Assembly: GCA_001792895.1 (NCBI GenBank) | Contig: MARA01000015.1 | Coordinates: 248,001 to 312,000 of the forward strand | Length of the DNA stretch: 64,000 nt | Source: Lentinus brumalis | Taxonomy: Eukaryota; Basidiomycota; Agaricomycetes; Polyporales; Polyporaceae | Reading direction: 5' to 3' | Part shown: positions 44,526-55,989 of the stretch, piece after piece | Numbering within the stretch: position 1 is the first letter of the stretch | Layout: each line of letters opens with the position of its first letter | Notes under the pieces: model-generated | Told to the model about the DNA's origin: nothing | Database searches by the model: none | The model's input: the letters and a program-made list of their open reading frames with translations, nothing else | Program-made: the position numbers and the translations under genes

Positions 44526-45875
44526 TGCGAAGTAGCTCAAAGCGAAGGGCCGGGTCGATGAAGCGTAGCGTCCAGAGCCAAGGGATGGAGTGAGAGACGG
44601 AGACTGGGTTGGAGAGGACAAGCGAAGAGTATCGCTTCTTATGTACGAGTTGTGCCTGGTCCTGTGTCGCCGAATGCTCGAATGTCAGAGCTGAGCGTGC
44701 TTCCTGGGGAGCGAGAGCCGTGCAGATGCAACGCTCTGACGCGGCCATCCCGCTTCAGGGCACTATAGACTCCGATCTCATCGACGAAGTGGTAGCCTGA
44801 AGGATCGCTGTTTGCTCCATAGTATCAGCATTAGCGAGCTCCGAGCATTCAATGCAGCTATTCTGACCTTACCACCCGGCTCAGCCGATATCATCGCCAA
44901 GGGAGATGAACCCAGGGAGATTAGGTTCGCGCGAGGAGTACCCGCGTATAGGCGCAATAGGCCCGCTTGAATTGTGAGAAGTGTCTGCCTCGCTCTGTGG
45001 GTGCAGCCCTTGGGTCCATCGGAAAGCTGGAGCTTGTGTTCCTTACTGCGCCTCTGCAGATGATTACTATTGCGCACGAGATATGAATGAGAGCGACTGG
45101 AATAGCATCCTGCGCATACGTACTCACCCTCATCGGACTCCCGTCGTGCCCACAGCCCCTGTACATCTTGTGAACTTCAGGCCGGCACCCACGGCTTACA
45201 GCGTTTTATCGGGGCGCAACTCCATGCCTCGAGGCTTGCAAACGGCCTGTCATTTACCTTTCTGCACCCGTCCCAGGCGTGATGCGTGGATCCTGGCTAC
45301 AGTCGTCGCATCAGAGGGCGGAGACTCGGTAGTCTGAACTTCAGTACACTCACCGTCGATATGGAGTCCGTTTTTTCAGACGTCCTCAGCGACGCTTCTC
45401 TCGCTAGCGGAGTTCGTGGCGCTTGTACAGGACTGTGGTCGTATATAGCACCCAGGGAAGATGAAGTTTGTGACCAGTCCAGATCACATGCGGGGAGCAA
45501 CGCGAACTAGATGACACAATATCAGCAGGCGATCTCACCTTGATCTACACGCATGAAGAAACTCACCAGCCAATCCCCAAAGCCCAGTACATCTGCGAAT
45601 GGGGCGATGAAGGGCACGAGCATAGGCATACCATTAGTACGTTAGTCATACGTACAGTACGGGATCGGCCGAGCAGCGTGGTAAGAGTGCAGCCATACAA
45701 TGCAGCACCCAAGCCAGTAGTCGTACAAATCGGATCTGGTCCGGTAATTTCCTACATGAGAGAAGTAAGAAGAGTCCCCATGCGTCATGCGCTGCAATAG
45801 CATGATCGACAGGAAGGTTCCAGGAAGTCACACACGCCCAGCCCACGCGCTCGGGGCATACTCGAACCTCCCCGC
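44526..45875. other. About 1.35 kb spacer, possibly holding a decayed membrane-protein gene
   Basis: See the pseudogene entry at 44820-45770. Apart from that no gene is seen. Confidence 0.35.
44820..45770 (-). pseudogene. Possible remnant of a DUF6534-type membrane protein
   Basis: Scattered minus-strand fragments are in the right order for the seven-helix agaricomycete DUF6534 family. EITGPDPICTTTGLGAALYG at about 45710-45755 resembles its first exon. DVLGFGDW lies near 45590 and DYRVSAL near 45330. TIQAGLLRLYAG and RIAALNARSSLML lie near 44830-44970. Frames change and stops intervene, and most of the expected hydrophobic helices are not recognisable. The match is by eye and weak. Confidence 0.2.
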
Positions 45876-48329
45876 TCACGCAGCCTGCGCTCCTCCAGAG
45901 ACATTCATCTTCTCGCCAATCGCCCCCTCGTGCTCATACAGCGGCGACATCTCTCCGAGCTTCTGCCGCAACACGTACCTCCTGAAATTGTGCCCCGCGG
46001 CCTTGAGCTGGTAGGTTGCATGATTTCGCGTCGATACGCTGAAGACCTGGTCCAGCTCCTCAAGCGAGAGCGCCTTGGTCTCCGGAACGAAGAGCAGTGC
46101 AGCGAGGAACCCAAAGATGTTCCATGCTGCGAACCACGCGAACACGCCTTGTGGGGTCCATGCACCCAGCAGAGCCGGCACGGTCAAGGCAATGATAAAC
46201 GTGCTGACGACGGAGCAGTTGGTTAGTCGCATGTCACAACAGAAAGTAGCAGACGTACAAGAAGTATGTCACCGAGGTAGCGAGGGACATTCCGAGATCT
46301 CGGACGTACAGCGGGAACGCTTCCGCGGCGTACTAGAAAGGGGACATATATAAGAGAGGACCGTACAAAGACATGATTGCGTGCTCGACTCACGGTTAGA
46401 GGTACGGGACCTTCACCGGGCGAGTATGCAGCTGTAAAGAGATAGATCCCAAGTGCAATGATCCCGACATGGGCAGGACTCGACTCCGGTATCCAGCTAG
46501 AGCATGGATCAGGGTCAGTACTTCCAGGCTGCCGCAACCAGGAGAGACGACCAAGCTGAAGAGCACGTACAAAGCGAAGCCAGTCATAAGCAGCATCACT
46601 GCCATGAGAGGGAACGACACAAGGAGGAGGTTGCGACGCCCAAACGTATCGATGGTCCAGATCGCGGGTCCTGCGAACACGAAGTTGACTGCCCCGAAGC
46701 CGAAGGAGGCTAGGAGGGCGGCAGTCTGGCTGAAGCCACTTTGCACGAAGATGTTCGAGGAGTAATATGCGATCGCGTTGATTCCGCAGAACTGTTGCCT
46801 ATGAGCATGAAACGCGTGAGTCAATTATTACATCAGAGTAAGCAGAGAGAGTCGCACATGAACATGATGATCGATGACGCAAGTGTAGCACGACGATTAC
46901 GAGGCACGGTGAACAGCTCGAGGAACTTGTTCTGCGTGTTCTTGCTGAGACGTTTCTCTTCCTCAAGAAGCACATGGATATCTATCAATCCAGACATATG
47001 AGCATATTGAAAGCGGGAAATATGATGAGACAAACAGTAGAGGTCCCGTGCAGCCTGGACGTCTGTGTGCCGCAAGAGACGGAGCGACTCGAAAGCCTTG
47101 GTGTAACGGCCTTTCATCATGTACCAGCGGGGCGACTCGGGACAAAAGTACACTTGAGCCACAATAATCAAGGCTGGGATTCCCGCCTGCAAGCGAAGAG
47201 AATAAGTCAAAGACGCAGCGACGTGCAAGGAAGAGTGATACTTACGCTCCCCAGCATGAGACGCCAGTTGAGGCCACGGATGCCGGCTGGGTCAGGTACG
47301 TTCCGGAACGCGAAGTTCATGACGTAGCCAAACATTATCCCGAACGCCGTCCAGGTTTGGAACATCATGACGAGAGCGCCGCGAATGAGCGGTGGTGCGC
47401 ATTCAGCCGAGTAGATGGGGACCGTTGTGGTCTTGGGACCGAGACCGAACCCGAGGAAGAAGCGGGCGACCAGAAGGTGTGGCCACGAATTCGTGACGCC
47501 TTGCCAGATGCAGGTAGCAAACGAGAACAGCCCAGCAACGAATATGGTGCCTCGACGGCCTAGCCATCGATTGAGCTAAGCACGAGACAAGATGATCAGT
47601 ACGCATGAGTAGGTTCGTGGGAGGAAGAGGGACGCACTGGTTCAGTAAGCCAGCACCCAAGAATGGCACAGCATAGCTGCGTGGAATGTCAGTATATACT
47701 CGCAAGGTGGATGTAAACGACGTACCGATGGGGCCCCATTTACCAACCCGATCAACCATGTTTCTCTGCTCGCACCAGATCCAGGTGCCGGTTGAATGCC
47801 AAACTGCGTAGGGAAGAACAAGTTCGCTCCGTTGATCACCGATTCGTCCATCTGTCAATGAGCGAAGTCGATGAAGTCAATATCACATACGGCCGAGAGC
47901 ACAGCGTAAACCTACTCCCTGCACCGCTGCGGCGACCGAGCACATGATGACCAGGTAGTAGAGGGTCTTCGGGTGGTCCCACTTGTGCGTGAACTCTCGC
48001 CTTAGTACCCTCCGGTCCTCCTCGTCGAGCATCGGCAACGTCTCGAACGCAGTCGGGTCCTGTGCGAGGAGTGCGCCTTTCTGGATCGTCTCCGTATACT
48101 CTCCCAGCTCGTGCGTCCGGGCGAACTCCGCCGCATCGGCGAGGAGCTGCTCGTGTGTGAGCCTGGCAAGCGGGTTCTCGAGCTTCGCCTTGAACGCATC
48201 GTCCCGCATCCGCGACCGAGTATGAGAGGCCGATTCCGAGTCGCGCAGCTCGCCGACGCGGCCCTCGAGTGACGCCTTCTCGCTGAGCCGCGGGGCCTCT
48301 TGTTTCTCATTATCGTCCTTCGAAGCCAT
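45876..48329 (-). CDS. Sugar/polyol transporter 3 (MFS, SP family)
   Basis: A paralog of transporters 1, 2 and 4. The ATG at 48329 opens [18 protein letters not shown]; a longer open frame upstream to 48572 is not matched by paralogs. The tail has [20 protein letters not shown] and [13 protein letters not shown]. Then come [35 protein letters not shown] (with an Ile instead of Val), [42 protein letters not shown] and [18 protein letters not shown]. It ends [13 protein letters not shown]. The exons checked are open. It is most like transporters 1 and 4 in its N-tail. Confidence 0.9.
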
Positions 48330-49604
48330 CGCGTGCAGGTATCGAGAGAAGTGTGGGGATCGATGGCAGTCCGGGGAGGTAGTGCACAGAATGTGCCAGG
48401 TGGCCGAGCTTATCAGTGGTTCCAGTATGTGGCGTCCAAACTCAAAGTTCTGTTGGACGGGCCTCCTTGCGATGCTCATCGGGGACAGACAGAGATGGGA
48501 GCTATTGCGGACACCGTGCATCATGGGATGGCCATGGCCAACGCACGCTCTGGTGAGCGCTGCGCGTACCACGTTCCGCTCACACTCGGATGAGCGTCTG
48601 CCGTTCGGTCTCTGTGGTCGGTCTTGCCTGACGATTCGATATCAGTGCGTAGCAGTGGAGCAGCGAGAAGAACAACAGTCTATACGTACCCTTGGCGTCC
48701 AACCCACCCGGTGTCATACTGCAGACAGTCGCGTGCTCGTTCTCCCCGAGTAGAAGTAACACCGATGTCCTCCGTGTGGGTATGATTGACTGGGTGGCCG
48801 TCTAAGCTGTATAATCTCTCGCCATCTGCGGAACATCCCAGGCGCACCGGCGAGCTTCTTCGAGTGGCGTTGACAGCAGTGTCATCCAATGTGGTGGGAA
48901 GGTTCAGGGGTCCGTTGGTGAGCTTCTTCTAGGGACATTCGCAACCAGGTGTCCAGTGTGCTAATAGTACTGTACAATTGTCAATAGCCGCCCAGCCAAA
49001 GCAGCGATTCAGCAGAGTGTGAGGTTGAAACTGGTGATCCGCAGACATCCGAGACTCACGATATACATCTGCCTTGAAGCGTGCGCTTCCGCCTGTATCT
49101 CGAGCGTCCCATATCGATGGCGTTTCGACGGTGTCGTCCACGCTCACTACGAACGTCAGAGGTGCGTGTAGTGTACAATGGCGGGGCATGGGTGGTGATA
49201 ATTCCAAGGGTGAGATACGAAGCTGGTCATCTGCGAATGCCTGAGACTCACCAGCAGGCCATGTGAACGGTCCGGAAGCGACAAGTTGCTCGGTGGCGTC
49301 AACCTGTCGCTACTGAACGTTGAACGTCAGACAGTTGAGCTATGCGTGCATGCGTTGAGGCGATGAGAACGCACCACATTGCACCGCTCAACACCACTGT
49401 GCGCTCGCAAAGCGGGCGGAAGAGGGCACGAGACTACATTAATACATTACTTGTCGATACGAGTGGCAGTCTACAAGTACATATATAGAGCGTCCGAACT
49501 AGGGTACACGTTAGATCCATATCTGACGAATAAATCGAGTCCCCGTCTCAATGGGATGTCCGAAAATCAAGATGAAAGAAGGAAGTGCAACGAGCGAGAG
49601 GCTA
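48330..49604. other. About 1.3 kb spacer between sugar transporters 3 and 4
   Basis: Short frames on both strands without recognisable motifs; no repeat seen. It contains the promoter of transporter 3. Confidence 0.4.
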
Positions 49605-52010
49605 TCACGCAGCCGCATACGTCTTCTCCCCAATCGCGCCCTCATGCTCGTACAGCGGCGGCATCTTGCCCACCCTCTGCCTGAGCACGTGCCGCCTAAA
49701 GTTGTGCCCCGCGGCCTTGAGCTGGTACGCCGCGTGCGTGCGCGTCGGCACGCTGAACACCTGGTCGAGCTCCTCGAGCGAGAGCGCCTTCGTCTCGGGC
49801 ACGAAGAGCAGCGACATCACGAACCCGAACAAATTCCACCCTGCAAACCACGCGAACGTGCCTTGCGGCGTCCACGCGCCGAGGAGCGCGGGCACCGTCA
49901 GCGCGACGACGAAGTTGCTGCAGGGAAAGGGCGTGAATGCCAAGCGGGAGGAGAGCAGAGGGCAGACGTACAAGAACCATAGCGTCGCGGTGGCGAGGGA
50001 CATGCCGATGTCGCGGACGTAGAGCGGGTATGCTTCCGCCGAGTACTGGAAGAATGACCGTCAGCCATGGCCAGCGAGACCAAAGCAGGGGAAGCGACAT
50101 ACTGTGAACGGTACAGGGCCCTCTCCAGGCGAGTACGCGGCCGTGAACAGGTAGATACCCAGTGCAATGATGCCAAGATGCGCAGGGCTCGACGCCGGTA
50201 TCCAGCTGCAACGGTGAACAGCGTCAGCACCTGCTGATATAGCAAGGAAGTACAGGTGACGGTGCACGTACAATGCGAAACCGGTCATGAGCAACATCGC
50301 CGCCATGAGAGGGAACGACACCAGCAGCAAGTTCCGGCGGCCGAATGTGTCGATTGTCCAAACCGCGGGAGCCGCGAAGACGAAGTTGACCGCGCCGAAG
50401 CCGAACGAGGCGAGGATCGCGGCCGTCTGGCTGAAGCCACCTTGCACGAAGATGGTTGAGCTGTAGTAGGCGATCGCATTCACCCCGCAGAATTGTTGCC
50501 TGTGATGAATGTTAGTGAGCGGGGAAGAGCGATCAGAGAGCGAGATAGGAGCGCACATGAACATGAGCAGACATGACGCCTGTGCGGCGCGACGGTTGCG
50601 GGGCACTGTAAACAGCTCGAGGAACTTGTTGCCAGTCTTCTTGTCGACCTCCTTTTCGGCCTCGAGGAGCACGTGGATGTCTGCAGCAGATGCCTGATCA
50701 GTTCACTGTACGACGCACTCTAACGGGGCGAAACGTACAATACAGATCGCGCGCAGCCTGTACTTCAGTATGGCGCAGGCGGCGCAGAGACTCGAACGCC
50801 TTCGGGTAGCGGCCCTTCATCATGAGCCAACGAGGAGATTCGGGGCAGCCATAGACTTGCACGGCAACCAGCAGAGCCGGAATGCCAGCCTGTATGTGCA
50901 CAGGCCGGTCAACTAACAATCACACAAATGAGAGGCTCGAGCGAGGACTTACACTCCCGAGCATAAGACGCCAGTTCAGTCCGCGAATGCCACCGCTATC
51001 GGGGACGTTCTGGAACGCGATATCCATCACATAGCCCAGCATGATTCCGAATGCCGTCCACGTCTGCCACATCATGACCAACCCCCCGCGAATGAGCGGC
51101 GGAGCGCACTCTGCAGAGTAGACTGGCACTGTCGCGCTCTTCGGGCCGATACCAAGGCCGAGCGCAAATCGCGCGATGAAGAGGTGCGGCCAGGAGTTCG
51201 TGACACCTTGCCAGATGCAGGTGAGGAAGGAGAACATGGCGGTGACGAAGATCGCGCCTCGACGGCCGAGCCATCGATTAAGCTGGCGGAGTGTGAGCTA
51301 GGCGTTCGAGCGCGTCGAATTGCACAAGACCCACCGGTTCGGTCAGCCAGCAGCCGAGAACACCGCAGCACAGCTGAGCGGACGAGTGAGCGAAGGGAAA
51401 GACGGAGCATGGATGCGCCACGTACGTATGGGGCTGAATTCACCAGACCAACCAACCACTGCTCCCGACTTGCGCCAGCTCCCGGAGCGGGCTGAATGCC
51501 GAACTGTGAGGGAAAGAACAGGTTCGCGCCGTTGATCACGGACTCATCCATCTGCAGCCGAGAACATTAGTGAGCACATGTGCCCAAGCACAAACAACGG
51601 CGACGTACCCCTTGCACTGCGGCCGCGAGCGAACACATGACGACGAGATAGTACAGCGTCTTCGGCTGGTCCCACTTGTGCGTCACCTCCCTCCGCAAGA
51701 CGCGCCGGTCCTCGTCGGTGAGCATCGGGAGGGACTCGAACACGGTGGGATCTTGCGCGATCAGGGCGCCCTTCTGAATCGTCTCCGTGTACTCCGCGAG
51801 CTCGTGGGTCTTCGCGAACTGCTCCGCGTCCGCCATGAGCTGCTCGTGCGAGAGCCCGGCGAGGGGATTGGCGAGCTTCGCATTGAGATTCTGCGTGGAT
51901 GCCCGACGTGGAGACTCGTGCTGCTCGATGAAGGTCTCGCTGCCTTTCAGGGAGGACTGGTCGCGCGAAGGCGGCGGCGGCTGCGGGTCGCTCTTCTCGC
52001 TGAGAGACAT
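49605..52010 (-). CDS. Sugar/polyol transporter 4 (MFS, SP family)
   Basis: The ATG at 52010 opens [18 protein letters not shown]. The conserved tail reads [37 protein letters not shown] and [13 protein letters not shown]. It continues [37 protein letters not shown], a [18 protein letters not shown] block (the others read MNFAF), [32 protein letters not shown] and [15 protein letters not shown]. It ends GEKTYAAA. The YMMKGRY of the other copies is LMMKGRY here, and CPESPRW follows a GCPE rather than FCPE. It is thus the most diverged of the four. Codon usage is strongly GC3 near the 3' end. Confidence 0.9.
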
Positions 52011-52819
52011 GAGGGGTGGTATGAAGCAAATTGGGGGTTCCCAGGTCCGTGTATAGAGCGTGAGGGCGTTATGAACGCATCGAAAGTGATGATCCAGTAC
52101 TTATAACGATGTTCTGCCAGCAGCGGAGCGCGCCCGACAGTTGGAGCATCTCCGAATGGTCTCACGACGTGGTGCGTCGGTTCGGGTGTGTGGGGCGAGC
52201 ACGTCCTGCCGGCGCAACACTCCGCTCTCATCGGGGACCAAAAAGCACTCCTACGAGCGCTGGCAAACGCGTTTTGTATGCGGCTCACCTAGACTATCAC
52301 GATCGCCCGTTGCTCACAGTCTTCCGCCTTGCAGACCGCGGTGGGCCGCACACCTGAAGGCACGCTTGCTTTGTCTTAGCAGAACAATCCGTCGACGCAT
52401 GTTATATCGAAAGGAAGAGCTAGAGGACTTGTATGGGAGGGAATTCAAGAGTCGCTGGTGGAGCAAACAGTGAGCATGCGACGCAGCAGTCCGGGCTAAC
52501 TCGGAATGTACGTACAAATCTGCTTTCATTGCTGGAAAATATCCGCAGTTTCCGTATCGCATCAAAAGCTGGTCGTACACGTTTGAGAAAGAGGATGGTA
52601 CTTAAGTCTAAGAGGAGGGGGTGGAGGAGGAGAGCAGAGGTCGCGTCGTCTCGGAGCGCCCGGGATTGTTCCGGTGTTTGTTCATGTGTACGTTGTGGCG
52701 CATGGACCAAAAACAATGCCAGTCATCTCGCCTTGTGTTGTGCTTGGTCCGATATGTGTGTTGCCTTGCATCCGCGGGAAAAGTAGCGGTAGGTGTTATA
52801 AAGGTCAGTCTACGATACT
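52011..52819. other. About 800 bp spacer between sugar transporter 4 and ACS transporter C
   Basis: No gene recognised. It holds the promoter of transporter 4 and the 3' end of ACS transporter C, both on the minus strand. Confidence 0.4.
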
Positions 52820-55561
52820 TCACAACATATACCTGAAATCCGGGGCACGGTCACCCAGCTTTCGCAATGCCTCCGGCGAGAGCTCAACCCCTTTCTCCTC
52901 AGCCTCCTGCTGCCGTCTCTCCCTCCGGATATTGATCCTCCAGTAGGTCACTACAGTGAGTGGTAGCAAGACGAGGCCCATCCCGACAAACATGATCTCG
53001 ATACCATCTGGCGCAGCAACTTAAGTAAGTGCGGAGGAATGGAAAAGATGAGAGCTCACGTCCTAGGAGATACCGCGGAGCGTCCATGATGCGATACGCA
53101 TTGCTCGCGATCGCCCCGCCAGAGTTCCCGAATATGACCTGGATGGCGATGGCTACCGCCCGCTTGTACTGGCCGGCGACGTTGTTCGAGATCCTGCAAT
53201 CAACATTAGGGTCAAGGTGTTCAACTCGCTAGGTACTCGAAGCTCACCAGGCAGTCATAGCCGGATACGCAGCATACCCGCCCGACACGACCAGAAACGT
53301 GCCGAAGTACTTCACCCCGATTGGGGCTGCCGAGATGTTGATCGCAAACCCCGCAAGACAGAGCAGCTGGCCACATAGCACGAATGGTGAGCGGCGTTGA
53401 ATGCGGTCAGACCACACGCCCCACGCTACGACCGTCATAGCTGCGGAAATGGGGAGCGGTGCACAGGATCCGGATGGCAGATTAGAGGGTAAGCAGAAAT
53501 ACTGTTAGCTTGCGACGCGGAGATGAGAACAAGGCGCGCGCTACTCACTGCCGACGACGTAGGGCGGGACTGTTAGCAGCTGCGAAATGGTCGCATTGAA
53601 GCCAAACCTTCAGGCGACCGTCCCAAGTTAGTTCTGGTTGTACCGGGCTAGTACGGGGACTGTGATGAGGTACGTACCCGTTGATAATTGACCTACACGA
53701 GCATCATTTCAGCATCCTTCCGCTGCGCAGCGCTAACCAGGAGACACTCACGGGAGAAAAAGAGAAATGCCGTATACTGCGCCAAGTCAGAGCGTTAGCC
53801 TCTTGAACCCTCAAATCTAAGGCAACCGCGCGCTCTCCGGCAGCACATGCTTCTGGCTGGCCAAGAGAAGACTGCGCCGTACGCACCGGGCGTGATGACA
53901 GACATGTTGATTAAGCTGAGGAGCCACACCTGCCAGTCGGTGAGCGCCGCCCAGACGTGCCGCACATCGAACCGCTCGTCTTCTCCCACAGATGAGCGGT
54001 CGTATTCTGCGGGTCCGCGTCAGCAGTCTTGACTCTTGACAACAACGGTATCGGAGCAGGAAACATGCTTTTCCGGTGTATCACGAACGCGCGCTCTCCT
54101 GGTGTCAAGAATCTTGCTGTGTCCGGGAAGTCGACGAGCACTGTACGGTTGGGGAACGCAGGACAAGTCAGCTTCCTCCCGGCAGTCTTGCACTGGAGAC
54201 TCCCGGGCTCACCGAAGAACGCCACGATGCCGACGACGACCGTCGCCATCCCCTCGATGATCTGTCATGACCAGCATCCATCAGATATATTCCCCGTGAA
54301 CTCGGAAAGGTCAGGCCACGCATGAGAACGGAACTGACTCACAAAGATCCATGCCCACCCTTCGAGCCCCGCCGTGCCCGCCATGAACGAGATGACGAAA
54401 GCGAGCAGCCCGGAGAACGCGCCCGCGAGTGTCGCCCCGCCCCAGAACATCGCCATGCGCGTCTGCAGCATGTGTCGCGGGTACCACATCGACAGGCTTG
54501 CCGTCAGATGTCAGTCCACGACTCCAGGTGGGGAACAGAGTGGAGGAGGAAGGCGGCAGTACGCACTAGAAGAAGACTCCCGGGGCGAGTCCGGCTTCGG
54601 CGATGCCGAGGCAGGTGCGTACACCGACTAGTTGCGGGTAGCTACACGTCGTCTCGATGAGCTAACGATGGAATATCGATTGGTAATGACGAGGGTTCAC
54701 TTCTTCACTAGACCCATCAGCGTTCTACAAAGGGACAAGTTCATGAGCCTCCGCTGAGGTGGGTGACTTCGCAACTTACGTCGTAATTCCCCACAGGACC
54801 TGGGTCGCATCACGCGCAGTAAGCAGCGGGACCCCCCTGATATGTCACGATCTGCTCACTGTGATTCCAGGAAGCCATCGTGACGGTCTGAACTTCTTCA
54901 GGACGAGACTGCACCGCCGGACAAAGGTCAGCATCCACACGATTCGGACACGCGCACAATGGAACTCACTTGGCTGGGACAGCAAACACATTGTACGACT
55001 ACCAGGACATACAACGGGCCATCAGCGACAGTCTCAGTGGATAAGGTTGAGGTACGTACGAGGAACCAAAGCGTCTGCATATTGATCATGCATATGTCAA
55101 GTGTCACTCTTCGCTTCGCATTCGCGCGCCAGAACAGGACACACACCAGTGAGATGTTGTACCTGTTACCCGTCAAGTCCAACTGTGTAAGCAAGCCCTG
55201 CAGCTTCGCATTCCCTGCGGGCGGTGAGTCAGTGGCAACACGCGCACGAAGTGGCTAACCCACCGATATTGCTCCTGTCCACGAAGGACGACAGGTACAT
55301 GATAGTGATGATCGGCATAATGTGCCAGTCGATCTTCCTCCACAGTCGCCTCTCTTCCTCCGCGGTGAGCACAGGCGGCGGAGGGAGCGTGTCGTCTCCT
55401 CCGTACGCGAGCTCTCTTGACGAAGAGGGCGCGGTCGAGGACGCCTTCTCTACCATCACGACTTCAATAGTGTCTTTATCCATTGTCTCGTTGCTCAGGC
55501 TTCTGGATCTGGAGGATGTCATCGTGGTGCTGGGCATCGTGGTGGACGCGACGCCTCCCAT
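52820..55561 (-). CDS. ACS-family MFS transporter C
   Basis: The ATG at 55561 opens MGGVASTTMPSTTMTSSRSR; internal in-frame ATGs at 55537 and 55522 are alternatives. PPPVLTAEEERRLWRKIDWH and SFVDRSNIG follow. Later exons read LWYPRHMLQTRMAMFWGGAT, SFMAGTAGLEGWAWIF, FDVRHVWAALTDWQVWLL, VVAWGVWSDRIQRRSPFVLC, IGVKYFGTFLVVSGGYAAYP and NNVAGQYKRAVAIA. It ends LRKLGDRAPDFRYML with the stop at 52820-52822. The YDNSSVG segment of A and B is changed to a form with DRSSVGEDERF. Central exons are less like the other four, suggesting older divergence. Substrate unknown. Confidence 0.88.
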
Positions 55562-55989
55562 TTGTTCATTTTGAGAGCTGACAGCCTATATATACGGTGC
55601 TATATCGAGCACGGGCCGCCGTGTTGCGTGAGCGTGCACGCAGAAGTCGATGCCACGGACACTTTCGTATGCACGGGCCTTCGATGCCTAACTCTTTCTC
55701 GCGCCCTGTGGCCGCCGTGCACCCGTGACCTCACTACCCAGTAGGACTTCTAAGCCCGGGAGCGACGTGCTTGGAGGAAGGCAGTTCCACGCCGGTTTGG
55801 AACCAGGTTCGCTGTAGTCATACATATCAATCGGCGGATATACATGTCCCGTTACCACTCTACGCGCAGCCTTTCAGGGAAGATTGACAACGTATGAGTG
55901 CATGAGGGAATAGGCCTGCGAAGGGGAAGGCGTACCTGTACCTCCCCGTATCCTCCATTCGTTGTACGTTTATAAACCTTATCACGCAC
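55562..55989. other. Spacer of about 430 bp between ACS transporters C and D
   Basis: No gene seen. It contains the minus-strand promoter of C; a TATATA stretch lies at about 55588-55593 within reach of the C start. Confidence 0.4.
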
